From positions 248,001 through 312,000 of the forward strand of contig JACKDE010000004.1 of the NCBI GenBank assembly GCA_020633675.1: a stretch of DNA of 64,000 nucleotides, written 5' to 3'. Source of the stretch: Deferribacteres bacterium (GTDB taxonomy: Bacteria > Zhuqueibacterota > Zhuqueibacteria > Zhuqueibacterales > Geothermadaptataceae). The translations under genes were made by a program, and so were the position numbers. Below are positions 25,004 to 33,397 of the stretch, one piece after another. The notes under the pieces are model-generated. The model made no database searches and had not been told where the DNA came from. It saw nothing but the letters and a program-made list of their open reading frames with translations. Position 1 is the first letter of the stretch. Each line of letters begins with the position of its first letter.

Positions 25004-26806
25004 TCAACTAAATGCTACTAAATAATAGGTCGTTTCAGTCGCCCAATTTTTGAAGTCATAAGAGCCAATACTTTCGCTTGGTAGATAATGATTTGCATAT
25101 TTTCGGTAGAAATGTATGCTAGACAATGCGAATCCTATCCTGGGATGTCCAGCCCAAATGACCCACCAGGTCAAACCGGTGCTCAGGTTGGCGCTTGCCG
25201 CATCCGGATGGGCTCCTTTGTACATTTTCACATATATATCATCAAATCCGATCCTCAAATGCTGCGGGTCAGTATCTTTGCCTGCAAAAAGGTAGTTCAG
25301 ATCGAATGGTTGGTAGTTGTTTTTCTCTACCACATTATTAATTGCCTGATAAACAAAATCGACAAAGCCCTTGCCCGGCTGATTCGCGGCCAACAGGGAT
25401 GGCCGGCTACGATCTGCCCAATAGATGAAATAGTTCACTTCATCATAATTGGTGCCACTTTTTTTGTATCGAAATTCAGCGTGCTGTCCCCTTTCCCAAG
25501 AGCTGTTTTTCAATCCTCGCCATTGATGGAATTGACCGCCAACCACCGGATCGTAAACGACAGCGGCAAACCCAAGCCAGGAAAAATGAGCTGTAAGTCC
25601 GTCGCGCAGAGCTACGGCAGAATTTGCATAGCCATAAGTTGCAATGTCGCCTTTTGCGCTATCAGGTCCGACATTATCGAGAATGAACTCGGCTTTCTTT
25701 TTGATGTTGGCAGGCGCTTCATCCTTGCATTTGTTATAGTAGTCCTCAATGACTTCATTTACCGCTTCCAGGTGTCCACTGAAGAATTTTTGGTCGTTCC
25801 CGGTCCTGGCTTCCCACCTTGATTTGGCTTCAGAATTCGCCTGGTGCTTAAGAGCTTCTTCTAATTTAGCTCGAAGCTCTTTTGACATGGCTTCATTTTC
25901 GAGAAGATTATCCAATGCTTTTTTAAGATCAGCTACATTATCACGCAATTCATCTGTTATATCTTGATCTTCGAGCAGATCGCCTAAAATTTTATGAAGT
26001 TCATCTGACTTTGCTCCGCTTTCAAGAAGAATAAAATCATCTGACAGGCTTTTAAAATGCTCAATTATATCGTGCTTTCGCTGAATGCCCCTGATCACAC
26101 CAAAGGCAACACTCATTTGCATGATGTCCTGGAAGATGATCGCACCGACAGACATGATATTTTTCAGGTCGCCAAAACGAAGCTCATAAAGAAGCTCTAA
26201 GAGTCCTTTATTCCCTAACTCAGCGTGTTTGTCTTTGATAATTCCTGCGATTGAGGTGACGATTTCATGGTAATGCCGTCCTTCATCTGCATTCCACCAG
26301 CCGATCAATGCTTCTTCATCGGCTTCAGCATCCGCGGTTAATCGCTTTATCTCACCTTGATTATTCTGATCTTTCGCTTGCCGTAAATCACTTTGGGTTT
26401 TTCTATAATCATTGACCCTCTGAATGAGCGTTTCCCAAGCTACTTTATCCTTGCCATATCTGCTATTGACCAATGCCAATTCATTGATCAATTCTTGTTT
26501 AGTGAAGGCATCATCAATGCGATCGCCCAGTTGTGTAATCTGATTTGCAACATCCTCAATCATGCCCATAATTTTCTCTTCAGGGCTTGGCTCGCCCGTT
26601 GCCAAATCAATGAAGGTCATGGCGATATCGAGGGCAGCGCCAAAGACACCCAACATTGCGGTTGCCTTCGAAAGGGACTTCAGCCCCTTCATGGCGTCAT
26701 CGAAGGCCTCCATCGTATCTGCTGTAGAAGAAGCCAGACCGTTTAGCAAGCCGACATGGGTATTCAACTGATCGATGGTTTCAGGTACTTCATTTGTTCC
26801 ATTCAT
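25004..26806 (-). CDS. Large coiled-coil protein, possible pore-forming-toxin-like layout
   Basis: The 600-residue protein has no assigned function. Near the N-terminus a hydrophobic helix (ATAMLGVFGAALDIAMTFID, about residues 48-67) is followed by PSPEEKIMGMIEDVANQITQ and LGDRIDDAF. This resembles the start of rapunzel/cephalotoxin-like and other all-helical membrane-active proteins, though from memory only. Residues 100-350 are long charged helices, interrupted by a second hydrophobic stretch (NIMSVGAIIFQDIMQMSVAF, about 216-235). The last 200 residues are aromatic-rich and probably beta-folded (FSWLGFAAVVYDPVVGGQF, LTWWVIWAGHPRIGF). There is no signal peptide. It starts 12 nt after a membrane-anchored protein gene, with AAGGG as ribosome site; the two form a cassette. 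Confidence 0.6.
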   Translation of the reverse strand: MNGTNEVPETIDQLNTHVGLLNGLASSTADTMEAFDDAMKGLKSLSKATAMLGVFGAALDIAMTFIDLATGEPSPEEKIMGMIEDVANQITQLGDRIDDAFTKQELINELALVNSRYGKDKVAWETLIQRVNDYRKTQSDLRQAKDQNNQGEIKRLTADAEADEEALIGWWNADEGRHYHEIVTSIAGIIKDKHAELGNKGLLELLYELRFGDLKNIMSVGAIIFQDIMQMSVAFGVIRGIQRKHDIIEHFKSLSDDFILLESGAKSDELHKILGDLLEDQDITDELRDNVADLKKALDNLLENEAMSKELRAKLEEALKHQANSEAKSRWEARTGNDQKFFSGHLEAVNEVIEDYYNKCKDEAPANIKKKAEFILDNVGPDSAKGDIATYGYANSAVALRDGLTAHFSWLGFAAVVYDPVVGGQFHQWRGLKNSSWERGQHAEFRYKKSGTNYDEVNYFIYWADRSRPSLLAANQPGKGFVDFVYQAINNVVEKNNYQPFDLNYLFAGKDTDPQHLRIGFDDIYVKMYKGAHPDAASANLSTGLTWWVIWAGHPRIGFALSSIHFYRKYANHYLPSESIGSYDFKNWATETTYYLVAFS

Positions 26807-26818
26807 TTTTTTCAGCCC

Positions 26819-27484
26819 TTATGTGAGTTGAAGAATTTTTTTCTCGATATCAGTCAGCACCGGATATTGGTTCGCATGGGCATATTCCACATGTTCTTTG
26901 CTGGTTTTTTCTGTCGGTGAGACTTTAAAACTATGGGTGGCCAGCGCCCGGCCATACGGATGCGCCTTCTCTGCAAACGGCCCCACCACCGCCTGCATCC
27001 AGCCCTTATCCGCATCGGCGTGCGGTGCATTGACCTTGAATTTAAAAATAAAGTAATCAAAGGCATTGTCGCCCTGCTTGTGAGCATATTTTTCCACGAG
27101 TTCAATATCATCTGGCTCTGATCCGAGCACATGTACATGCTTTAAATAATAGACCAATTGGCTCTCGGCCGAGGCTTCATGGGTAAAATACTTTTCCGGA
27201 AAGTGCTTTGCTTTGCCGAACGAATTTAAAGCGCCATACAGGAAAAAGCGGCTGAAAGGATCGGCAGCCAATTTTGCGACTTCTTCACGTGACGGATCTT
27301 CACCATCTTCTAATGCCGCATTCACAGAATACAGCAGGTCATGAATCTCTTTAGCCAAAGCCTTGTGCGATTCAGTGGCTTCCTTTTTTTTTCTGGCTTC
27401 TGCTTGCTGCTTAAGATAGCGGATCAGAAGATATCCACCGACCACAATGGCAATCGCCAACAAGATGTACAAAAGCGCGTTCAT
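26819..27484 (-). CDS. Membrane-anchored protein of unknown function
   Basis: The 221-residue protein begins with a single membrane helix (MNALLYILLAIAIVVGGYLL) followed by a basic stretch (RYLKQQAEARKKKEATE), predicting an N-out/C-in anchor with a soluble cytoplasmic domain of about 180 residues. That domain is mixed alpha/beta and contains FRFFLYGALNSF-like and FDYFIFKFKVNAPHADADKG segments; I recognise no family. ATG 27484 has AAAGG 6 nt upstream and is preferred over GTG 27490, which abuts it. It is the first gene of a two-gene unit with the 600-residue coiled-coil protein. A partner, export-helper or immunity role is possible but unproven. Confidence 0.6.
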   Translation of the reverse strand: MNALLYILLAIAIVVGGYLLIRYLKQQAEARKKKEATESHKALAKEIHDLLYSVNAALEDGEDPSREEVAKLAADPFSRFFLYGALNSFGKAKHFPEKYFTHEASAESQLVYYLKHVHVLGSEPDDIELVEKYAHKQGDNAFDYFIFKFKVNAPHADADKGWMQAVVGPFAEKAHPYGRALATHSFKVSPTEKTSKEHVEYAHANQYPVLTDIEKKILQLT

Positions 27485-27776
27485 AGCCACCCTTTCTGAT
27501 TTTCGGCGACAAAGCTATTGTGAATTCGACTGAGGTAATTACCCATTCAAAATTCACTAATAGCAATCTCTAAATTAGATTTGTATTTAATTATAAAACA
27601 AGCTAACAGCACCCTAATTAGCATACAAGTGAATTGTAACCATCACATCCAGAGAGAAAAATGACGCTCTGCATCATTCGGTGTGGTGCGCTTGACTTTC
27701 TTGACGATTTTCAATACCGTTTTCACATCAAAACATGGCGGAGAAGTGCCAGGCTGTATTTACAGAGAGATTCTTT

Positions 27777-30062
27777 ATGTCTCGCTCAAGAAATCGCAGA
27801 AAATCAGCGCAACACAAAAGCAAACCAGCTCCAGAACACAATCAGGCACTCGTTTCGAAGAAGTGGCTTGTACCCGCTTTGGCCATTGTCACAATCATCG
27901 CGCTGGTGTTTGCTGTTTTAAAAATGGCGCCGGAAGGATCATGGCTTTCGTTCGGCGAGCCGCTGCACCTTCGCACGCCATTTCCCGAGCCGGCGGACGA
28001 CCAAAAACGCACGGACGTTGTGTTTGCGGACTTCGTGGGCGCTGCCGCTTGCGCAGAATGTCATGAGAAGGAATACAAAATCTGGCAGCAATCGACCCAC
28101 GGCCAGGCTGGCGGCAAGCCAGACAAAGTCAATATCATCGGGCGCTATAAGGGCCAGCCACTGCATTACAAAGATGCTATCGTCATCCCGCAGAAGCGTG
28201 ATTCAGCAAGCTATTCCTTTGCAGTGCAGCAAAACAATCGTGCACCGTTCGAAATCACGGTCGATGAGGTTGTCGGCGGCGGGCACATGCTCGGCGGCGG
28301 TACCCAAAGCTATTTTTCGAAGTTTCCGGATGGTACGGTGCGTTTTTTACCATTTGACTACATTAAAATTGAAGGCGTGTGGTTCAGTCAACGCCGTGAC
28401 AATCGCAATTGGGATCCGGATATTGAAGATCTGGCGCTTGATGAGCTGAGCGAGTGGCCGCCAAACCGGGTTTTAGGCACCCACGAAGATCACTCCAATT
28501 GCCAAAATTGTCACGGCAGCCAAATCCTGCTCGATTACAATCCCGTGCAAAAAACCTATGAAACCCGGTACACGGAATTGGCAATCAATTGTGAATCCTG
28601 TCATGGTCCGGGACGGCGGCACATCGAAATCATGAAATCTGCCGACAGCCTCACGGCAAAAGATATTGGCTTGCCTGCCCTGGAAACGCTGTCCGAAGAC
28701 GAATCGCTCAACATTTGCTTCCAGTGCCATGCTGTTAAAGACGCAATCGATGCGCCGTTCCTGCCGGGCAAATCGCTCGAAAAACATTATGCGCTCAAAT
28801 TGCCCATTCTGGCGCAAAGTCCGTATCTCGACGATGGCCGCATCCGTGCATTCGCTTACCAACTCAATCACGTTGCCAGCGATTGCTATCTCAACGGCAC
28901 CATGACCTGCGTCGATTGCCACGATCCGCATTCCCAGGCCTACCGCGATATCAATGGCATGCCGCTCGTGGGCGCCTTCGACAATCAACAGTGCCTCGAC
29001 TGTCACATCAGCAAAGCCGAAGCGCCGGAAAAACACTCCTATCACAAGCCGGACTCGCCGGGCAACTTGTGTACATCATGTCATTTCCCCTACCTGCAGC
29101 ACCAAATGCTGGGCAAAAAATTGCGTTTCGCACGCTCAGACCATACCATTCCAATCCCGCGTCCGGAGTTTGATGCCCGCATCGGCATTGAAAATGCCTG
29201 CAGTCAATGTCACAAAGACCACTCAGTGCAATGGGCGCAAGCCAAAACCGAAGAATGGTACGGTGAATTGAAACCGCATAAAGACATTGTTCGAGCACTT
29301 GGTGAAAAAGATCGCTGGACAAGTCGGCAGCAGGCAGCGCGCGCCTTGCTCGACAGCATGGAAGTCCACCCTATCGCACAAGCGACTGCACTGGTGCATT
29401 TTGCCAAGAATCACCTGCGGCCGGACATGCCAACCCTGGAATCGGATATTATTCAGAAATTGCAGAGATACGCTCGCCAGCCCGATCTGGACCTCAAAGC
29501 ACTTGCGTTAATGTCGCTGCATCTGGCTCAGGGTGAACAGGCTGAAGTGCATGATTTTTTAGAAGATGAATTACAAAAGCTTGGTGAGTTTGAAGTGGCG
29601 GTACGAAAAAGGTGGGCGATTGCGGTCGATTTTCTCGGATATCTCTACAGTCAGCAGGGTGACTATTTGATGGCCATCACTGCGCACCGGAAAGCACTTG
29701 AAATCGATCCGAACGAACCGACAGCGTTGGTCAATTTAGGTTTGGCTTACGGCAACAGCGGCGATTTAGACAAAGCCATCATCGCTTTCGAACGCGCGCT
29801 GACCGCCGATCCGAACTATACGATGGCGCTGAAAAATCTGCACATCGCCTATTTGCAGCGGGGCAAAATCGAACAGGCGATTGCTGCACTGCGCACAGCA
29901 GTCGAGAGAAAACCGGTGGATCCCGAAGCACATGTGTTGTTGTCTCAAGCACTGCTTCGAAACAACAACCGCTTTGAAGCGCTGGCTGTTCTGCAGGCTG
30001 CCCGGCAGAAATTCCCGCTCGACACCGGCATCCAGCAAGCGCTCCAAAGGCTATCACGATAA
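27777..30062 (+). CDS. Multiheme c-type cytochrome (eight CXXCH) with TPR tail
   Basis: The 761-residue protein has a basic start, one membrane anchor (WLVPALAIVTIIALVFAVL, about residues 30-48) and a periplasmic part with eight CXXCH sites: CAECH, CQNCH, CESCH, CFQCH, CVDCH, CLDCH, CTSCH and CSQCH. These lie between about residues 95 and 480. The last 150 residues contain at least three TPR repeats (DYLMAITAHRKALEIDPNEP, GDLDKAIIAFERALTADPNY, GKIEQAIAALRTAVERKPVD). The heme part recalls the cytochrome c554/octaheme oxidoreductase families of nitrogen and sulfur metabolism, but no catalytic site can be assigned by eye. ATG 27777 is favoured over ATG 27735 for its better signal structure. It stands alone. 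Confidence 0.85.
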   Translation: MSRSRNRRKSAQHKSKPAPEHNQALVSKKWLVPALAIVTIIALVFAVLKMAPEGSWLSFGEPLHLRTPFPEPADDQKRTDVVFADFVGAAACAECHEKEYKIWQQSTHGQAGGKPDKVNIIGRYKGQPLHYKDAIVIPQKRDSASYSFAVQQNNRAPFEITVDEVVGGGHMLGGGTQSYFSKFPDGTVRFLPFDYIKIEGVWFSQRRDNRNWDPDIEDLALDELSEWPPNRVLGTHEDHSNCQNCHGSQILLDYNPVQKTYETRYTELAINCESCHGPGRRHIEIMKSADSLTAKDIGLPALETLSEDESLNICFQCHAVKDAIDAPFLPGKSLEKHYALKLPILAQSPYLDDGRIRAFAYQLNHVASDCYLNGTMTCVDCHDPHSQAYRDINGMPLVGAFDNQQCLDCHISKAEAPEKHSYHKPDSPGNLCTSCHFPYLQHQMLGKKLRFARSDHTIPIPRPEFDARIGIENACSQCHKDHSVQWAQAKTEEWYGELKPHKDIVRALGEKDRWTSRQQAARALLDSMEVHPIAQATALVHFAKNHLRPDMPTLESDIIQKLQRYARQPDLDLKALALMSLHLAQGEQAEVHDFLEDELQKLGEFEVAVRKRWAIAVDFLGYLYSQQGDYLMAITAHRKALEIDPNEPTALVNLGLAYGNSGDLDKAIIAFERALTADPNYTMALKNLHIAYLQRGKIEQAIAALRTAVERKPVDPEAHVLLSQALLRNNNRFEALAVLQAARQKFPLDTGIQQALQRLSR

Positions 30063-30067
30063 ACAGT

Positions 30068-30508
30068 TTATTTTATGCTGCGACCTTCTGCACGCGCAAC
30101 AATGCCTTCCATGAAACGGGAGTAATAAATCTGCTCCTTGCTGACATCCATTTCCACCGATTGCCAGCCGCTATATTGATCCCGCACTTCTGAAATCAAA
30201 TTGACGACAACATCTGTTGTGCCTTCATCCACCTTGGTCACCCGTGCAATCACTTTGGCTCGCTTGTCACCGGTAAAGCCCTCCGCCCAGCCAGCGCCTT
30301 CGCGATACTGAGACTCGATTTGCCCCTTGACCTTATCTGCCTTCATGATCGAAAATCCGCGTTCCTGAATATAGCCTTGAACCGCCTCAAAGGTCGAATC
30401 GTAGTCAGCTGCAATGGAGCGCTTTTTGTTTTCCGTCACTTGCATGCCTGTACCTGCGCAGCCTGCAGCAAGCAGCACCAAAACAGTCATTTGGATCCAT
30501 TTTTTCAT
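30068..30508 (-). CDS. Small lipoprotein of unknown function
   Basis: The 146-residue protein has a clear lipoprotein signal (MKKWIQMTVLVLLAAGC, Cys 17). A compact alpha/beta domain follows with AADYDSTFEAVQGYIQERGF and the segment KADKVKGQIESQYREG. Such a pattern (a helix, then K-x-D-x-x-x-G-x-I-x-[ST]) is common in small outer-membrane or periplasmic lipoproteins, but I name no family. ATG 30508 has GGAAGG at good spacing. It converges with the multiheme cytochrome gene, the two stops being 5 nt apart, and lies 90 nt beyond the end of the lipoprotein-receptor cluster on the same strand. Confidence 0.68.
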   Translation of the reverse strand: MKKWIQMTVLVLLAAGCAGTGMQVTENKKRSIAADYDSTFEAVQGYIQERGFSIMKADKVKGQIESQYREGAGWAEGFTGDKRAKVIARVTKVDEGTTDVVVNLISEVRDQYSGWQSVEMDVSKEQIYYSRFMEGIVARAEGRSIK

Positions 30509-30598
30509 ACTGTACCTTCCTCTCAAATAAAGAACAAATAGTGATGATTCAATCGCGCAATCAGGGGCATTCCAAAAATGTCCAATGCGCTAAATGTT

Positions 30599-31522
30599 TT
30601 ATTCTGCAGGGAGAATATTCAATTTCGCAGCGTGCACGCCAAAAGGTATATTACGAAAAGCTTCCAGCAGATTTGCTGAATTGACGCCCAGATTCGCCAA
30701 TAACGCTGGTGGTATTTCCTGATGATCGATCAACAAGTAGGGCAAAATCTCATATTCACCAGGGTCTGCCAGGCCATTGCGCCAGGTAATTTCCATGTTA
30801 AGCACAATCGGACGATCGCGCACTTGCACATTCGAGGTCAGTTCTTCCTCAGGGATCACTTCTTTTCCAAATTCACCGACCGTGAAGCTGTTGGATGTGA
30901 GGGCGTATGATTTTTCCAATCCGATGCCATCAATAAAAATCCGGGCTTGTGAGCTTTCAATCAGACCCGGAAAGACAATGTTAACCGTATCTGCCCGGTT
31001 GACCGGGCTAATGCGCACCGAAACAGTGAGTATTCCATTGTAATTGGCACGAATTTCCGACGAGTCGATTTCAGTACGAATGGTAACAATATTCGCCAGG
31101 GTGGGTTGCGTGTTCAGGTCTCCATTTGTTAAAAGATCGCCCCTTCCGACGACAAATTCACCATTTAAAATAACAAGATCGAGGGTTTTGATAAAATAAT
31201 TTGCGTTGAAGAAGTAGAGCTTAAAAAGCCCTTCCACCCCACCGGGAAGCGCACTTTGTTCACCCCTGTCCGGCAACTGCAGCGAAAATCCACCGTCCTC
31301 ATCAGCGCGTGTGCCCAAATCAAAGCCTTCAAGCCAAACGAACGTTTCAGCAGGATTGAGAAAGTCTTCGAGCGTAACCGAGCCTGCAACCTGGTTTTGA
31401 ATCGATCGCGCCTTCGCTGTATCGGTCGGCGATTTAGTACAGCCCGGAGCAAGCGCCAAAGCAAGGCAGCAGGCTGCCAAAAGTCGGCATCGCCGACTAT
31501 TTAATCTCAAATGTGCCACCAA
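30599..31522 (-). CDS. Surface-lipoprotein paralogue 1 (carboxypeptidase-regulatory-like domain)
   Basis: The protein (up to 307 residues) has lipobox LALAPGC followed by TKSPTD. It shares its architecture with three other lipoproteins nearby: a short linker, a beta-sandwich beginning VAGSVTLEDF, with FVWLEGFDLGTRADEDGGFS, then LYFFNANYFIKTLDLVILNG, a second beta domain, and PGEYEILPYLLIDHQEIPPA near the C-terminus. The VWLEG...T-D-x-D-G-x-F motif is that of carboxypeptidase-regulatory-like folds. There is no ATG before the signal: TTG 31522, GTG 31519 or TTG 31510 must be used, and all overlap the end of paralogue 2, implying translational coupling. Role unknown; probably an outer-membrane partner of the adjacent TonB-dependent receptor. 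Confidence 0.7.
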   Translation of the reverse strand: MVAHLRLNSRRCRLLAACCLALALAPGCTKSPTDTAKARSIQNQVAGSVTLEDFLNPAETFVWLEGFDLGTRADEDGGFSLQLPDRGEQSALPGGVEGLFKLYFFNANYFIKTLDLVILNGEFVVGRGDLLTNGDLNTQPTLANIVTIRTEIDSSEIRANYNGILTVSVRISPVNRADTVNIVFPGLIESSQARIFIDGIGLEKSYALTSNSFTVGEFGKEVIPEEELTSNVQVRDRPIVLNMEITWRNGLADPGEYEILPYLLIDHQEIPPALLANLGVNSANLLEAFRNIPFGVHAAKLNILPAE

Positions 31523-32432
31523 TTCGCTTCATCGGTTTGTCAAAATAATTGGCGCTCAGTTCGTTTTTTTGCCGCCCAATTGCATCAAGCAAAGCTGCGA
31601 GTGCGCCTTCCGGCTCCAACCACAAATAAGGGACGGCTTCATATTGGCCTTTCGGCAAGCCAACATCTCCAATATCTTCGGCAAAGAAATCGAGCTTACG
31701 GTGAATGGTATTGTAGCTGCAAGGCACCAATCTTTCAGCGCCCAGGTCTTCATCGGTCGAGCGGACAACGTAAAACACTTCCGAGCCAATCTTACGAATT
31801 AACACCGCTCCGAGGGGAAACGCTGTAGTATCGCCGTCTGCTCGCTGCGACTCATTTTTGAGAAAAGGATTATGCACCACCGCACATCCACTTTCCGCAC
31901 TCAGTCGCGTCAATATACGAACAGTGTCCGGGGCGGTTGGGTCAGTGCTATTCGAGTGAAAAGATACACCTGTTCTGATGTTGACAACGCGCTGCATGGC
32001 AACTTCTCTTGCTTCACCATTTTCATTGAGATCGGCGCTGGCAAATTTAAACGCTCCCTGGATGATGTCCACATAGCGTCTTTCGAGTCGATAATTGGAC
32101 AGATAATAGTAAAGTGTGTCGCGCTGGACCGCCCCGGATCTGTCAACCACACCATCCGACAACAGGAAGCTGTATTCACCATTTTCATCCGTGTGCGCGC
32201 TCAGGTTCAATCCCTTCATCCAGACAAAAACACCCTCAGGTGACGCACCGTCCGCAATGCTGACTTTACCTGTCATGCGACGGGTTGCGTCATCGATCGT
32301 ATTGTTGTCGTCCAGCGGATTGCTGGTGCATGCAGTGATAATAGCGACAATAGCCAGAACGGTCAGCTGCAACCATTTCGATGAAGTGAACGCCCGACTC
32401 ATTTTGAATAAAACCATTTTAAACATTTTCAT
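31497..32432 (-). CDS. Surface-lipoprotein paralogue 2
   Basis: The 311-residue protein has a signal ending AIVAIITAC followed by TSNPLDDN. It then has MTGKVSIADGASPEGVFVWM, KGLNLSAHTDENGEYSFLLS, LYYYLSNYRLERRYVDIIQG and GQYEAVPYLWLEPEGALAAL, ending NELSANYFDKPMKRIGGTF. It is closest to paralogue 3: the C-terminal NELSANY and the AVLI(R/K) segments are almost the same, indicating a recent tandem duplication. A conserved Cys (SGCAVVHNPF, with a second in VPCSYNT) suggests a disulfide also present in paralogue 3. ATG 32432 with AGGTTC is preferred over starts that would intrude into the preceding gene. It lies 10 nt after paralogue 3 and overlaps the start of paralogue 1. Confidence 0.75.
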   Translation of the reverse strand: MKMFKMVLFKMSRAFTSSKWLQLTVLAIVAIITACTSNPLDDNNTIDDATRRMTGKVSIADGASPEGVFVWMKGLNLSAHTDENGEYSFLLSDGVVDRSGAVQRDTLYYYLSNYRLERRYVDIIQGAFKFASADLNENGEAREVAMQRVVNIRTGVSFHSNSTDPTAPDTVRILTRLSAESGCAVVHNPFLKNESQRADGDTTAFPLGAVLIRKIGSEVFYVVRSTDEDLGAERLVPCSYNTIHRKLDFFAEDIGDVGLPKGQYEAVPYLWLEPEGALAALLDAIGRQKNELSANYFDKPMKRIGGTFEIK

Positions 32433-32442
32433 TTGTGAGAAC

Positions 32443-33309
32443 CTAATTTTCGAGTATAAATCGCCCACCGTTTCGTCGAATGGGCTTTTGCAGGTAGTTG
32501 GCGGAGAGCTCATTTACAGCAGTTCCCATTTTCTCCAGCAGCGCCAACGGCGTATTTTCCGGCTCAAAGCGCAAATAGGGGATAATTTCATACTGACCGG
32601 GCTGCATCGATAACTTTTTTGGCCAAAAAATCAAATCACGCTCGACCGGAGCATTTTTGCAGGCAACCAAAATTTCCGAGCCAGCCGCTGCAGGATCCGA
32701 ACGCAAAACAATGACATCATCCGAATTGACATTTTTAATCAAGACCGCCCCAAGTGTATCGATTACCGGATCGTACATTTTATCGTGGCGGACAATAAAT
32801 GGATTCACCACTCGTGCGCACGAGGTATCGGCTTCCAGCGAAACGCGGATGCGCACCGAATCACTGTTAGGGAAAAAGTCAGCAGTTGTGGAAATGGTTA
32901 AGAATTTTTGCAGGACAACCGGCTTGCGGAGTTTACCTTCAGCATCGATGTCATCGCGCTGAAATAAAAATTGTCCTTCCAAAATCGAAACCACTGCCCT
33001 TTCGATAAAATAATTGGTCAGATAAAAATAAATTGTGTCTTTCTGCACCGTGCCACCGCCGGACCGTTGATCGGCAGGCAAAACCAAATTAAATTTGCCA
33101 TTTTCATCAGTCCATTTGCCAAGATCATAGCCTTTCAACCACACATAAACATTTTGCGGGCTGCCGCCATCCAGAAGTTGCACCTGCCCGGCAATGGTCG
33201 TGCGATCCATTTCAACGACATTTTCATTGCTGATCGGATTCGATGTACACGCGACAATCGCTGCCAGCACAAAAACGCCGATTGGCAACCAGTAAAGCTT
33301 CTCTTTCAT
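32443..33309 (-). CDS. Surface-lipoprotein paralogue 3
   Basis: The 288-residue protein has signal MKEKLYWLPIGVFVLAAIVA and lipidated Cys before TSNPISNEN. It then has TIAGQVQLLDGGSPQNVYVW, LKGYDLGKWTDENGKFNLVL, IYFYLTNYFIERAVVSILEG and PGQYEIIPYLRFEPENTPLA, ending NELSANYLQKPIRRNGGRF. Cysteines in TSCARVVNPF and LVACKNAP match the pair in paralogue 2. ATG 33309 is chosen because it gives a normal lipoprotein signal. It lies 88 nt after the TonB-dependent receptor gene and 10 nt before paralogue 2, so receptor and lipoproteins 3-2-1 probably share a transcript. Confidence 0.77.
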   Translation of the reverse strand: MKEKLYWLPIGVFVLAAIVACTSNPISNENVVEMDRTTIAGQVQLLDGGSPQNVYVWLKGYDLGKWTDENGKFNLVLPADQRSGGGTVQKDTIYFYLTNYFIERAVVSILEGQFLFQRDDIDAEGKLRKPVVLQKFLTISTTADFFPNSDSVRIRVSLEADTSCARVVNPFIVRHDKMYDPVIDTLGAVLIKNVNSDDVIVLRSDPAAAGSEILVACKNAPVERDLIFWPKKLSMQPGQYEIIPYLRFEPENTPLALLEKMGTAVNELSANYLQKPIRRNGGRFILEN

Positions 33310-33397
33310 CGACGCTATCTTTCCACCAAAATCATTCTTTTCAAATACCGCACACGATGGTGCACGGACTCCAACTTCATGAGTCAAATTTCCAAAA

